Assembly (NCBI RefSeq): GCF_000013625.1
Contig: NC_009659.1
Span: 3,224,001-3,288,000 of the forward strand
Direction of reading: 5' to 3'
Source of the DNA: Janthinobacterium sp. Marseille
GTDB lineage: Bacteria > Pseudomonadota > Gammaproteobacteria > Burkholderiales > Burkholderiaceae_D
DNA: 64,000 nucleotides
Shown here: positions 19,036-30,851 of the stretch, one piece after another
Numbering within the stretch: the first letter of the stretch is position 1
Layout of the letters: each line of letters begins with the position of its first letter
Position numbers and translations under genes: made by a program
The notes under the pieces: generated by a model
What the model was told of the DNA's origin: nothing
The model's input: the letters and a program-made list of their open reading frames with translations, nothing else
Database searches by the model: none

Positions 19036-19842
19036 ATGAATCAACTGAAAATCGCGGTAGCGGGTGCGTCCGGCCGCATGGGCCATATGCTGATCGAAAC
19101 CATCCTGGAAGCACAGGATGCCACGCTCACAGGTGCACTGGATATCGCCGCATCACCAGCCGTAGGCAGTGATGCCGCCGCCTTCCTCGGCAAACCTGCC
19201 GGCGTCCTGATCGAATCCGATTTCGCCAAGGGCCTCGCCAATTCCGAATTCCTGATTGACTTCACACGCCCTGAAGGCACCCTGCAGCACCTCGAGTACT
19301 GCGCCGCGCACAATATCAAGATGATCATCGGTACCACCGGTTTTGATGCTGCCGGCAAAGCCGCCATCGCCGCCGCCGCTGAAAAGACCGCGATCATGTT
19401 TGCGCCGAATATGAGCGTAGGCGTCAACGTCACGATGAAACTGCTGGAAATGGCCGCAAAGAATTTCTCCGAAGGCTATGACATCGAAATCATAGAAGCC
19501 CACCACCGTCACAAGGTCGATGCACCATCCGGCACTGCGATCAAAATGGGTGAAGTGATTGCCGGTGCTCTCGGCAAGGAATTGAACGATGTCGCGGTAT
19601 GGGCACGCGAAGGTGTGACCGGCGCGCGCGATCCATCGTCGATCGGCTTTGCCACCGTACGCGGCGGCGATATCATCGGCGACCACACCGTGCTGTTTGC
19701 CGGCATCGGTGAGCGTATAGAGATTTCACACAAATCGTCCAGCCGCGTCAGCTACGCCCACGGCAGCCTTCGCGCCGCACGCTTCCTGGCCGACAAAAAA
19801 ACCGGCTTGTACGACATGCAGGACGTACTCGGTTTGCGCTGA
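19036..19842 (+). CDS. dapB: 4-hydroxy-tetrahydrodipicolinate reductase
   Basis: DapB reduces the dihydrodipicolinate precursor in lysine and peptidoglycan precursor synthesis. The 268-aa protein has the Rossmann start [12 protein letters not shown], the DFTRPEGT motif, the catalytic [15 protein letters not shown] and a C-terminal [11 protein letters not shown]. The length is normal. It is likely co-transcribed with bamE (18-bp gap). Confidence 0.97.
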   Translation: MNQLKIAVAGASGRMGHMLIETILEAQDATLTGALDIAASPAVGSDAAAFLGKPAGVLIESDFAKGLANSEFLIDFTRPEGTLQHLEYCAAHNIKMIIGTTGFDAAGKAAIAAAAEKTAIMFAPNMSVGVNVTMKLLEMAAKNFSEGYDIEIIEAHHRHKVDAPSGTAIKMGEVIAGALGKELNDVAVWAREGVTGARDPSSIGFATVRGGDIIGDHTVLFAGIGERIEISHKSSSRVSYAHGSLRAARFLADKKTGLYDMQDVLGLR

Positions 19843-19882
19843 TCGCAGACACAACCATCACTGACAGACTCGGATCGACACC

Positions 19883-20575
19883 ATGAATTCAACAGCAGCA
19901 GATCAGGGCCTCGGACTCGCGCATTACTGGGCACAAGGTGATGCGGTATCGCATTCGGTTGCCTATGTGCTGCTGATCATGTCTATCCTCAGCTGGTATT
20001 ACATCCTCTCCAAGGCCTGGAGTTCGTGGCGCATCCGCAAAAGCGCGGCAGCACTCGACGGCTTCTGGCAAGCACCGACGCTGACCGATGCCATCGCAAC
20101 GATCAGGCGCAGCGATAGCGAAAACGTCTATACGCCGCTGGCTGCGCAAAGCGTGGAAGCAGCCAATATCAAACCGCATGCGAATTCACTCAACGCCAAT
20201 ACCGATCCCGGCGAACTGATTACGCGTACCCTGCGCCAGGAAATCAATCGCGTTTCCTCGCGCCTCGAAACCGGCCTGACACTGCTCGCTTCAGTTGGCT
20301 CGACCGCACCGTTTATCGGCCTGTTCGGCACCGTCTGGGGGATTTACCATGCGCTGGTCGCGGTCTCTTCATCCGGCACGATACAAATCGACAAGGTAGC
20401 CGGCCCGGTCGGCGAAGCACTGATCATGACAGCACTCGGCCTGGCCGTGGCGATCCCGGCAGTGCTGGCCTATAACGCCTTCACCCGCGTCAATCGCGTC
20501 ACACTGGCTGAACTCGATGCCTTTGCCCACGATTTGCACGCCTACCTGACTACCGGCGCACGCGTCGGCAAGTAA
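19883..20575 (+). CDS. exbB: MotA/TolQ/ExbB proton-channel family protein
   Basis: This 230-aa inner-membrane protein has three hydrophobic segments (about residues 27-45, 130-150 and 175-195) and the family core ASVGSTAPFIGLFGTVWGI, followed by GPVGEALIMTALGLAVAIPA. With ExbD it forms a proton-driven motor that energises TonB or a related partner. No tonB or tolA is next to it, so assignment to ExbB over TolQ rests on the paired exbD and overall similarity. Confidence 0.9.
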   Translation: MNSTAADQGLGLAHYWAQGDAVSHSVAYVLLIMSILSWYYILSKAWSSWRIRKSAAALDGFWQAPTLTDAIATIRRSDSENVYTPLAAQSVEAANIKPHANSLNANTDPGELITRTLRQEINRVSSRLETGLTLLASVGSTAPFIGLFGTVWGIYHALVAVSSSGTIQIDKVAGPVGEALIMTALGLAVAIPAVLAYNAFTRVNRVTLAELDAFAHDLHAYLTTGARVGK

Positions 20576-20592
20576 GCCAACCGGGAGACCAT

Positions 20593-21021
20593 ATGGCATT
20601 CGGCGGATTCAACGACAAGCAGCAAGCCGGTCCGATGGCGGACATCAATGTCACGCCTATGGTGGACGTCATGCTGGTGCTGCTGGTGATTTTCATCATC
20701 ACCGCACCTTTGTTCACGCATGCAATCAAACTCGACCTGCCAAGCGCGCAGTCGGCACCAGCACCGACCGAACCGACCACGATTTCACTCTCCATCAATG
20801 GCGCCGGTGCAGTATTCTGGAACAACGATGCCGTGACGCTGGACGACCTCAACACCAGGCTGGCCACCGCGGCCAAACAACAGCCGCAACCACAGGTGCA
20901 ATTGCGCGCCGACAAGGGCACGCGCTATGAAGTCATTGCGCAAGTGATGGCATCTGCGCAAGGCAATGGCATCACCAAGCTGGGCTTTGTGACCGAAACA
21001 CCGCAATCCACCAAGAAATAA
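20593..21021 (+). CDS. exbD: ExbD/TolR family biopolymer transport protein
   Basis: This 142-aa protein has one N-terminal transmembrane helix preceded by the family signature MADINVTPMVDVML, with the proton-relay Asp in the segment, and a periplasmic domain of about 100 residues. It follows exbB by 17 bp and would join it in the motor complex. The barstar gene begins 4 bp after it, an unusual companion. Confidence 0.92.
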   Translation: MAFGGFNDKQQAGPMADINVTPMVDVMLVLLVIFIITAPLFTHAIKLDLPSAQSAPAPTEPTTISLSINGAGAVFWNNDAVTLDDLNTRLATAAKQQPQPQVQLRADKGTRYEVIAQVMASAQGNGITKLGFVTETPQSTKK

Positions 21022-21025
21022 ATCC

Positions 21026-21352
21026 ATGGCTGTCGTTCATTTAAACGGTGCAAGCATCACCGACTGGCCATCCTTTCACAGCGCCTGCAAGACTGCTTTC
21101 GGTTTCCCGGATTTTTACGGCGACAATATGGATGCCTGGGTCGATTGCATGAGTTATTTGCGCGATGAAGACGGCATGACGAAATTCCGCCTCAAGCCGG
21201 CAGAAAAACTCCAGATCATCGTCGATCATGCAGACATCCTGCAGAAAAAAGCCCCGGACATCCTGGAAGATGTCGCCTTCTGCATAGAAACAATCAACGA
21301 GCGCTACGCCGATTACGGCGAAAATGCGGCGCTGGAACTCAAACTGGCCTAG
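21026..21352 (+). CDS. Barstar-family ribonuclease inhibitor
   Basis: This 108-aa protein has the barstar fold signature: HLNGASITDWPSFHSAC, then GFPDFYGDNMDAWVDCM, with the conserved FYG.N..AW motif. Known barstar inhibits the RNase barnase in the cytoplasm. No barnase-like RNase is next to it. It starts 4 bp after exbD, so it is probably translated from the same mRNA. Its real partner is unknown. Confidence 0.88.
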   Translation: MAVVHLNGASITDWPSFHSACKTAFGFPDFYGDNMDAWVDCMSYLRDEDGMTKFRLKPAEKLQIIVDHADILQKKAPDILEDVAFCIETINERYADYGENAALELKLA

Positions 21353-21394
21353 TTTGCGGTCAATTGGCGCCCTCTCTGCGCGCCATCCAGGTGG

Positions 21395-24089
<2,695 letters not shown>

Positions 24090-24141
24090 TCGCAGTCCAA
24101 TTTGAAGTATCGTTGACGTAATAACTGACGCAGGATTATTC

Positions 24142-24666
24142 ATGTTTAAAAACCGCCGTCTTCTTACCCTGGTGCTGGCTTCGACCCTCTTGCTGTCTGC
24201 CTGCGGCTTCAAGCTGCGCGGCACCATCCTCGGGGGTGACCTGCCGTTCAAGTCGATCTATATCGCAGCAGCGGAAACATCTACGCTGGGTAGTGAGTTG
24301 CGCCGTTATATCCGCGGCAGCGGCGAACTGGAAATCAAGCAAAGACCGGAAGATGCGGAAGCCATCCTGGATATCGTCAGTGAAACCCGCAACAGGGTCA
24401 TCCTGTCCCTGAATAGCCAGGGTCGCGTGCGTGAATATGTGCTTTACTACCACGTCACGGTACGCGTACGTAACAATGCCGGTATCGAATACATGTCACC
24501 GACCACGATTACGCTGAAACGCGACCTCAGCTATAACGAAGCGCAAGTACTGGCGAAGGAAGCGGAAGAAGTAATGCTGTACCGCGACATGCAATCCGAT
24601 CTGGTACAACAGATCCTGCGCCGTATCGCCGCCATCAAGCCGGTGGACAATGCAACTGCGAATTGA
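24142..24666 (+). CDS. lptE: LPS-assembly lipoprotein LptE
   Basis: LptE is the lipoprotein plug of the LptD translocon that places lipopolysaccharide on the cell surface. The 174-aa protein has a lipoprotein signal with lipobox LLSAC at about residue 22, then GFKLRG, typical of the family, and the YNEAQVLAKEAEEVMLYRDM helix near the C-terminus. It follows leuS by 52 bp and overlaps holA by 17 bp, the usual order. Confidence 0.94.
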   Translation: MFKNRRLLTLVLASTLLLSACGFKLRGTILGGDLPFKSIYIAAAETSTLGSELRRYIRGSGELEIKQRPEDAEAILDIVSETRNRVILSLNSQGRVREYVLYYHVTVRVRNNAGIEYMSPTTITLKRDLSYNEAQVLAKEAEEVMLYRDMQSDLVQQILRRIAAIKPVDNATAN

Positions 24667-25666
24667 TGCGCTCGACGCTCATCTGAACAAGCCGCTGGCC
24701 GGCTTGTATGTCATCACGAGCGATGAGCATTTGCTGGCACTGGAAGCGGCCGACAAGATACGCAAGGCGGCGCGCGCGCAGGCGTATTCGGAACGCGAAG
24801 TATTGGTGGTTGACCGCAGTTTCAAATGGGGCGAATTGCTGGCCGCCAATCAGTCGCAATCACTGTTCGGCGACAAGAAATTGATCGAGCTGCGCATCCC
24901 TACCGGCAAACCGGGCAAGGATGGCGGCAAGGCACTGCAGGATTATGCAGCTTCACTGAGCCCCGACAATGTCACGCTGATAACGCTGCCCAAACTCGAT
25001 TGGGCCACGCAAAAAGCAGCCTGGGTTACCAGCCTGCAGCAAGCCAGTGTGTATATCGACATCCCGCTGATCGAACGCGCGCAATTACCGGCCTGGCTCG
25101 GCGTGCGCCTGGCCGCACAGCGCCAAAGCGCGAATCGGGAATGCCTGGATTTCATCGCGGATCGGGTGGAAGGCAATTTGCTGGCCGCCCATCAGGAAAT
25201 CCAGAAACTGGCATTGCTGTATCCGGAAGGCCCTTTGAGCTTCGAGCAAATCCACGACGCGGTACTGAATGTCGCGCGCTACGATGTCTTCAAGCTGAAT
25301 GAAGCGATGTTGAGCGGTGATACCACCCGCCTGGTACGTATGCTGGAAGGTTTGAAAGGCGAAGGCGAAGCCTTGCCACTGGTGCTATGGGCGGTGGCTG
25401 AAGAAGTGCGCACCTTGCTCAAGCTGAAAGCCGGCGTGGCGCAAGGACGTCCTTTGAGTCAGTTAACAAAAGAATATCGTATCTGGGGCCCGCGCGAACG
25501 CCTGGTCGAACCGGCACTGCGCCGCCTTAAACTGGCGACGCTGGAAGACGCGCTGCAAGAAGCCGCACAAATCGATAAGATGGTAAAAGGTTTGCGCGCC
25601 AAACAGTTTTCCGGCGACGCCTGGGATGCCATGCTGCAACTGGGCCTGAAGATAGCCCGCGGCTAG
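24650..25666 (+). CDS. holA: DNA polymerase III subunit delta
   Basis: HolA is the clamp-loader wrench subunit. The 338-aa protein shows the N-terminal GLYVITSDEHLLALEAADKI segment, the middle region GKDGGKALQDYAASL, and the C-terminal collar domain with RLVRMLEGLKGEGEALPLVLW. Length and domain order match the family. Its ATG lies inside the lptE coding end, suggesting translational coupling. Confidence 0.95.
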   Translation: MQLRIDALDAHLNKPLAGLYVITSDEHLLALEAADKIRKAARAQAYSEREVLVVDRSFKWGELLAANQSQSLFGDKKLIELRIPTGKPGKDGGKALQDYAASLSPDNVTLITLPKLDWATQKAAWVTSLQQASVYIDIPLIERAQLPAWLGVRLAAQRQSANRECLDFIADRVEGNLLAAHQEIQKLALLYPEGPLSFEQIHDAVLNVARYDVFKLNEAMLSGDTTRLVRMLEGLKGEGEALPLVLWAVAEEVRTLLKLKAGVAQGRPLSQLTKEYRIWGPRERLVEPALRRLKLATLEDALQEAAQIDKMVKGLRAKQFSGDAWDAMLQLGLKIARG

Positions 25667-25762
25667 TTTGCAGCTGTCACGCCTTGCAATACCCGTTCAT
25701 ACGCGCCATATAAATTATTCAGGTTTTAATATCAATCGTCACACCAACCATTCCTTAGCAAA

Positions 25763-27028
25763 ATGGATATCAAGCAATACATGAAAGAAGTCGGTCAACG
25801 GGCACGCAAGGCATCGCGTGCCATGGCCAAGGCTGACACTGCTGCCAAGAACCAGGCTTTGCTCTTCATCGCTGCAGCGATACGACGCGAAGCCGATGCC
25901 TTGCGCGCGGCCAATCAGCTCGACCTGGAAGCAGCCCGCGCCGGTGGCCTGGCTCCCGCCCTGCTCGATCGCCTGACGCTGTCCGACAAAGCCATCGCCA
26001 CCATGGCCGAAGGCCTGGAGCAAATCGTTGCCTTGCCTGATCCGATTGGTGAAATCTCGAATATGAAATACCGGCCGACCGGCATCCAGGTCGGCCAGAT
26101 GCGCGTCCCGCTGGGCGTGATCGGCATCATTTACGAAGCGCGTCCGAATGTAACGGTCGATGCGGCCGGCTTGTGCATCAAGAGCGGCAATGCCACCATC
26201 CTGCGCGGCGGTTCCGAAGCCATCCATTGCAACCAGGCCTTGGCGAAACTGGTCAACGAAGGCCTGGCGGCAGCCGGCTTGCCGGCCGATGCAGTGCAAA
26301 TCGTCGAAACCACGGACCGTGCCGCAGTTGGTGAACTGATCACCATGCCGCAATACGTTGACGTCATCGTGCCGCGCGGCGGCAAGGGCCTGATCGAACG
26401 CCTGATGCGTGAAGCCACCGTGCCTATGATCAAGCACCTGGACGGGATTTGCCACGTCTATATCGACGACAAGGCCGACCTCAAAAAAGCGTTGGATATT
26501 TGCTTCAACGCGAAGTGCCATCGCTACGGCACCTGCAACACCATGGAAACACTATTGGTGGCACGCAGTGTCGCTGCTACCGTCTTGCCTGAACTCGCCA
26601 AACTGTACGCAACGAAAGAAGTCGAGTTGCGCGGCGACGATGAAGCGCGCGCCATCCTGCAAGGCTATCCGCACCTCGCCAGCGCGACGGAAGAAGACTG
26701 GAGCACCGAATACCTGGCCGCGATCCTGTCGGTCAAAATCGTCGGCAGCCTGGATGAAGCCATTGATCACATCAATACCTATTCATCGCAACACACTGAC
26801 GCTATCGTGACTGAAGATTACACCCGTGCGATGCGCTTCCTGCGTGAAGTCGATTCAGCATCGGTGATGATCAATGCATCGACGCGCTTTGCCGATGGCT
26901 TTGAATATGGCCTGGGTGCGGAAATCGGCATTTCCAACGACAAGCTGCATGCACGCGGACCTGTGGGGCTGGATGGATTGACGTCGCTGAAGTACGTGGT
27001 GTTCGGGCATGGGGAAGTGCGTGCTTAA
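25763..27028 (+). CDS. proA: Gamma-glutamyl phosphate reductase
   Basis: ProA reduces gamma-glutamyl phosphate to the semialdehyde in proline synthesis. The 421-aa protein is a member of the aldehyde dehydrogenase fold with the family pieces [16 protein letters not shown], the catalytic Cys in CNTMET, and the C-terminal [16 protein letters not shown]. The length is right. proB is not adjacent. The 96-bp upstream gap suggests its own promoter. Confidence 0.97.
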
Positions 27029-27081
27029 TGCCGTGCAAAATACGCATTTGATATCCCACCTAGATTAAGCAGGAAAATCAC

Positions 27082-27501
27082 ATGCTCTGGATTAAATCGC
27101 TGCACATCGTATTCGTCATCTCCTGGTTCGCCGGCCTGTTTTACCTGCCGCGCATCTTCGTCAACCTGGCGATGGAGACCGATGCTACAGCGACGACGCG
27201 CCTGCTGCTGATGGCGCGCAAGCTGTACCGCTTCACCACCATCCTGGCGGTACCGGCGGTATTGTTCGGCGTGGGACTGCTGTTTTACGGCTTCGGCCAG
27301 GGCCCCGGCAACGGCTGGCTGCATGCGAAAGTTGTGCTGGTGATTTTGGTCATCGGTTACCAGCATGCCTGCAACTCCTTGCTGAAAAAATTCGAACACG
27401 GCGTCAATAAACGCAGCCATACATGGTTCCGCTGGTTCAATGAAGTGCCTATCGTCCTGCTGCTCGCCATCGTGATCCTGGTCGTGGTCAAACCGTTTTA
27501 A
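27082..27501 (+). CDS. hemJ: HemJ/CopD-type membrane protein
   Basis: This 139-aa protein has four transmembrane helices and the HemJ signature LHIVFVISWFAGLFYLPRIF with conserved His, then ARKLYRF and a C-terminal RWFNEVP. In organisms lacking HemG and HemY, HemJ oxidises protoporphyrinogen IX. Whether this is the sole such enzyme here cannot be judged. hemH lies 14 kb away. It follows proA by 53 bp and precedes the DsbA-fold gene by 18 bp. Confidence 0.85.
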   Translation: MLWIKSLHIVFVISWFAGLFYLPRIFVNLAMETDATATTRLLLMARKLYRFTTILAVPAVLFGVGLLFYGFGQGPGNGWLHAKVVLVILVIGYQHACNSLLKKFEHGVNKRSHTWFRWFNEVPIVLLLAIVILVVVKPF

Positions 27502-27519
27502 ACATTTTTCGGAGCCTTC

Positions 27520-28122
27520 ATGGCCAAGATCTGCGAATACTATTTTGCGCCCCAATCACCGTGGGCATACTTCGGCCATGCGCGCCTGATCGCACTGGCA
27601 AAGCAATACGATGTGCAAATCGACATGAAGCCCATCGATTTGCCCAAGCTGTTCAGCGTCTCCGGTGGTTTGCCCTTGGCGAAACGACCACCGCAACGCC
27701 AGGCCTATCGCCTGGTCGAGCTCAAGCGCTGGAGCGCCCACCTCGGCTTGCCGCTGAACCTGCAACCAAAGTTTTCACCTGCTTCCGGTGACGCCGCATC
27801 CAAACTGATCATCGCCACCAAGTTTGCGCATGGCACGGATGCAGCGCTGGAATTGACCAGCTCCATCATGCATGCCTTCTGGGCCGATGATAAAAACATC
27901 ATGGATGCAGATACGCTGGCCGGATTGGCAAGTGCAGCCGGTCATGACGGTGCTGCGTTGGTGAAAGCATCAGAAACCACCAGCGTACAGAATGAGTACG
28001 AACAATTCACCAACGATGCGATGGCCGCCAGTGTCTTCGGCGCACCGTGGTATATCGTCGATGGCGAAGCCTTCTGGGGCCAGGATCGGCTGGAGTTCGT
28101 GGAACGCGCATTCCAGAAGTAA
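27520..28122 (+). CDS. DsbA-fold 2-hydroxychromene-2-carboxylate isomerase-like protein
   Basis: This 200-aa protein begins ICEYYFAPQSPWAYFGHARL; the SPWAY segment replaces the CxxC of disulphide oxidoreductases and is the hallmark of the HCCA isomerase/kappa glutathione transferase group. The C-terminus VFGAPWYIVDGEAFWGQDRL contains the conserved cis-Pro-like and WGQDR motifs. It probably uses glutathione, but the substrate is not deducible. It is followed by an intrinsic terminator. Confidence 0.85.
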   Translation: MAKICEYYFAPQSPWAYFGHARLIALAKQYDVQIDMKPIDLPKLFSVSGGLPLAKRPPQRQAYRLVELKRWSAHLGLPLNLQPKFSPASGDAASKLIIATKFAHGTDAALELTSSIMHAFWADDKNIMDADTLAGLASAAGHDGAALVKASETTSVQNEYEQFTNDAMAASVFGAPWYIVDGEAFWGQDRLEFVERAFQK

Positions 28123-28165
28123 ATGCAGCAACGCAGTATTTGGCAACACCAGTAGCAACAAGCTT

Positions 28166-28209
28166 CGCGCGACGCATCACCATGATGTGGTCGCGCGTCT
28201 ATTTTTATA
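28166..28209 (+). terminator. Intrinsic terminator after the DsbA-fold gene
   Basis: CGCGCGAC (28166-28173) pairs with GTCGCGCG (28190-28197), with an inner CATCA/TGATG pairing and a following TCTATTTTTAT. It separates the HCCA-isomerase-like gene from the RNA methyltransferase gene. Confidence 0.85.
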
Positions 28210-28229
28210 ACGGATAAAGGGTTCCCCAT

Positions 28230-29450
28230 ATGTCTTCATCACATTCTTATTTTTGCCCATGCCCGCGCGGCCTGGAAATCGCCCTCGCTGAAGAACTCAA
28301 CGAAATCGCCCTGCTCGATAAAACCCTGAAGGTACACACGCAGGTACCGGGCGGCGTGCATTGCTCGGGCACCTTGCAGGATGCTTATCGCATCAACCTG
28401 CATTCACGCATCGCCTCGCGCGTACTGATGCGCATGGCACATGCCAGCTACACCACGGAAAACGATATTTATGACCTGACACTGGCGCAAGCCTGGGAAG
28501 ACTGGTTTGAAGTCGACCACACGATACGCATCGACGTTACTGCCATCAAATCGCCATTGCGCAGCCTGGAATTCACCACGCTGAAGATCAAGGATGCGAT
28601 CTGCGACCGTTTCCGCGACATCTACAACCGTCGTCCTTCGGTCGATACCAAGATGCCGGACATGCGCATCGTCGGCTTCCTCGATGCCCGCACTTTCACG
28701 CTCTACCTGGATACATCCGGTGAAGCCCTGTTCAAGCGTGGCTGGCGTATGGAAACCGGCGATGCACCGCTGCGCGAAAACCTGGCGGCCGGGCTGTTGC
28801 GCACTTCAGGCTGGAAGCCCGGCATGACCCTGTTCGATCCTATGTGCGGTTCCGGCACCATCCTCGCCGAAGCGGCGCAAATGCTGGCCGGCATCCCGCC
28901 TGGCTTGCATCGTGATTTCGCGTTTGAAAAATTTGCCGGTTTCAGCAAAGCAGAATGGGCAGCGATCAAAGCCAGCGTCAAGCCGAATCCATTACCGGCT
29001 GAACCGACCATCTTTGGCAGCGATATCTCGGGCGATATGGTGGCAATGACGCGTAACAACCTGAACAAGGCCGGCATACGCTTCGAAGTCCCGCTCAAGC
29101 AAATTGAAGCGCAGGAAGTCAAAGCGCCTAGCGAAACGCCAGGCGTCCTGCTGACCAATCCCCCTTACGGCGAACGTATCGGCGTACGTGGCGACAGCAC
29201 GGTGGAAGCCGATGATATGGCGAAGGAATTCTTCAGCGCCTTTGGTACCACGCTCAAGCAACGCTTCGCCGGCTGGAAAGTCTTCCTGTTCACCGCCGAC
29301 CTCGGTTTGCCGAAACTGCTGCGCTTGAAAGAAGCGCGTAAAACGCCTTTCTTCAACGGCGCACTGGAATGCCGCCTGTTCCGTTTCGACATGGTGGCCG
29401 GCTTCAATCGCCGTGAACAAGCGATCCCGAAGACCGAGCCAAAACAATAA
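28230..29450 (+). CDS. THUMP-domain class I SAM-dependent RNA methyltransferase (RlmL N-terminal type)
   Basis: This 406-aa protein has an N-terminal ferredoxin-like/THUMP part (CPRGLEIALAEELNEI), a Rossmann methyltransferase with FDPMCGSGTILAEAA, and the catalytic NPPYGERIGV. It matches the first half of E. coli RlmL (23S rRNA m2G2445) and the YpsC family, without the RlmK half. N2-guanine methylation of rRNA is therefore likely. Confidence 0.92.
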   Translation: MSSSHSYFCPCPRGLEIALAEELNEIALLDKTLKVHTQVPGGVHCSGTLQDAYRINLHSRIASRVLMRMAHASYTTENDIYDLTLAQAWEDWFEVDHTIRIDVTAIKSPLRSLEFTTLKIKDAICDRFRDIYNRRPSVDTKMPDMRIVGFLDARTFTLYLDTSGEALFKRGWRMETGDAPLRENLAAGLLRTSGWKPGMTLFDPMCGSGTILAEAAQMLAGIPPGLHRDFAFEKFAGFSKAEWAAIKASVKPNPLPAEPTIFGSDISGDMVAMTRNNLNKAGIRFEVPLKQIEAQEVKAPSETPGVLLTNPPYGERIGVRGDSTVEADDMAKEFFSAFGTTLKQRFAGWKVFLFTADLGLPKLLRLKEARKTPFFNGALECRLFRFDMVAGFNRREQAIPKTEPKQ

Positions 29451-29462
29451 AGCTACTGAAGT

Positions 29463-29486
29463 CTCCTGACAGTATGCTGTCAGGAG
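29463..29486 (+). repeat. Perfect 10-bp inverted repeat after the methyltransferase gene
   Basis: CTCCTGACAG and CTGTCAGGAG with a 4-base loop lie 12 bp past the stop codon. No T run follows, so it may stabilise the 3' end or act as a weak terminator. Confidence 0.75.
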
Positions 29487-29535
29487 CACCCGCGCATAAT
29501 GCTCCCTGCCATTTGGCATTTCATGCGAGGACATC

Positions 29536-29910
29536 ATGCAAACAAAAATAAACTGGTTCGAAATTCCTTCCAACGACTTTGCACGCGCCACACGTTTTTA
29601 CGAAACACTGTTTGACACCACACTTCGGATAGAAGGTGCAACTGCCGACCTGATGCAGATGGCCATCTTTACCAGTCCTGACGGCGATACCTGCGGCTGT
29701 ATAACGCACAGCGAACATCAAAAACCCAGCAGCAACGGCACCATGGTTTACCTGGATGCAGGAGCATCCATCGATACCGTCATACAACGCATCACACCTG
29801 CCGGTGGCAAAGTATATGTACCGAAGACACAGTTGCCGGATGACATAGGTTATATGGCGCATTTCGTCGATACCGAAGGCAATCTGATCGGCCTGCACGC
29901 CATGCACTAA
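29536..29910 (+). CDS. VOC (glyoxalase/bleomycin resistance) family protein
   Basis: This 124-aa protein has two beta-alpha-beta-beta-beta half repeats, starting INWFEIPSNDFARATRFYETLF and ending with GYMAHFVDTEGNLIGLH. This is the vicinal oxygen chelate fold of the single-domain type. The function is unknown. The next gene encodes a WYL regulator, a common pairing in proteobacteria. Confidence 0.88.
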   Translation: MQTKINWFEIPSNDFARATRFYETLFDTTLRIEGATADLMQMAIFTSPDGDTCGCITHSEHQKPSSNGTMVYLDAGASIDTVIQRITPAGGKVYVPKTQLPDDIGYMAHFVDTEGNLIGLHAMH

Positions 29911-30050
29911 ACCTGAATCATCAGGATCACGGGCAACTGGACGCTGGCGCAAGCATTTGTCAAAATGAAGCGCCTGACGTCCCCTTGCCCGGCCTTCCTG
30001 CCACTGGAGTATCCGTATGCTGCAGCCCCTACTGATTAGCAAGAAAAACC

Positions 30051-30740
30051 ATGCGCCGCGCTGAACGCCTGTTCCAGATCGCGCAATATTTGCGTGGCCG
30101 CAGGCTGACCACAGCCTTGCAATTATCGGAATGGCTATATGTCTCCGAGCGGACGATTTATCGTGATATCCGTGACCTGTCCCTGTCAGGAGTACCCATC
30201 GAAGGCGAAGCCGGGGTTGGCTATCGGGTCAAGGCCGGCTTCGATTTACAGCCTTTGATGTTTTCCAGCGATGAGATAGAAGCATTGGTGGCCGGCATGC
30301 GCATGGTGCAAGCCTGGGGCGGACCGCAACTGGCGGCCTCCGGTGCCGCCGCATTGGCCAAGATCACGCTCGCGCTGCCGCGTGAAAAACGCGACTTCGT
30401 CGAAGCCACGCCTCTGTTCGCACCTGATTTCCATATCGAAGCCTGTCACGGTGAACGGCTGGAGAATATACGCCAGGCGATAGGCAAGCAAAACAAACTG
30501 CGGCTCGATTACATCGATGCCAAACAGCAAGCCAGCTGCCGCACGATCTGGCCGCTGGCCCTGTATTTCTGGGGCAGCGGCTGGTCTATTGCCGCCTGGT
30601 GCGAAACCCGTAGCGATTTCCGTTCCTTCCGCCTCGACCGTGTACAGGCACTGGCCGATGGCGGCCCCTACGCCGGCGTCAGCGGGCGTCGACTGGCCGA
30701 TTTTGTGCGCGCCATGAAACGCGAGATGAGCTGCAACTGA
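30051..30740 (+). CDS. YafY-family transcriptional regulator (HTH_11 plus WYL)
   Basis: This 229-aa protein begins with a winged helix (RAERLFQIAQYLRGRRLTTA, LYVSERTIYRDIRDLSLSGV) and ends with a WYL-type ligand-binding region (RTIWPLALYFWGSGWSIAAW, then FRSFRLDRV). Such proteins usually regulate a neighbouring gene; the VOC gene 140 bp upstream is the likely target. Ligand unknown. Confidence 0.88.
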   Translation: MRRAERLFQIAQYLRGRRLTTALQLSEWLYVSERTIYRDIRDLSLSGVPIEGEAGVGYRVKAGFDLQPLMFSSDEIEALVAGMRMVQAWGGPQLAASGAAALAKITLALPREKRDFVEATPLFAPDFHIEACHGERLENIRQAIGKQNKLRLDYIDAKQQASCRTIWPLALYFWGSGWSIAAWCETRSDFRSFRLDRVQALADGGPYAGVSGRRLADFVRAMKREMSCN

Positions 30741-30851
30741 AGCTGCCCCATCCGCGCCCTCTTTCAATACGACAACAAGCGTTTACAGCCGCCGTCAGCG
30801 CGCCCGGCTTGATTGGGCTATGCTTTTCCTTTTGCCACGCAGGAGCATCCC

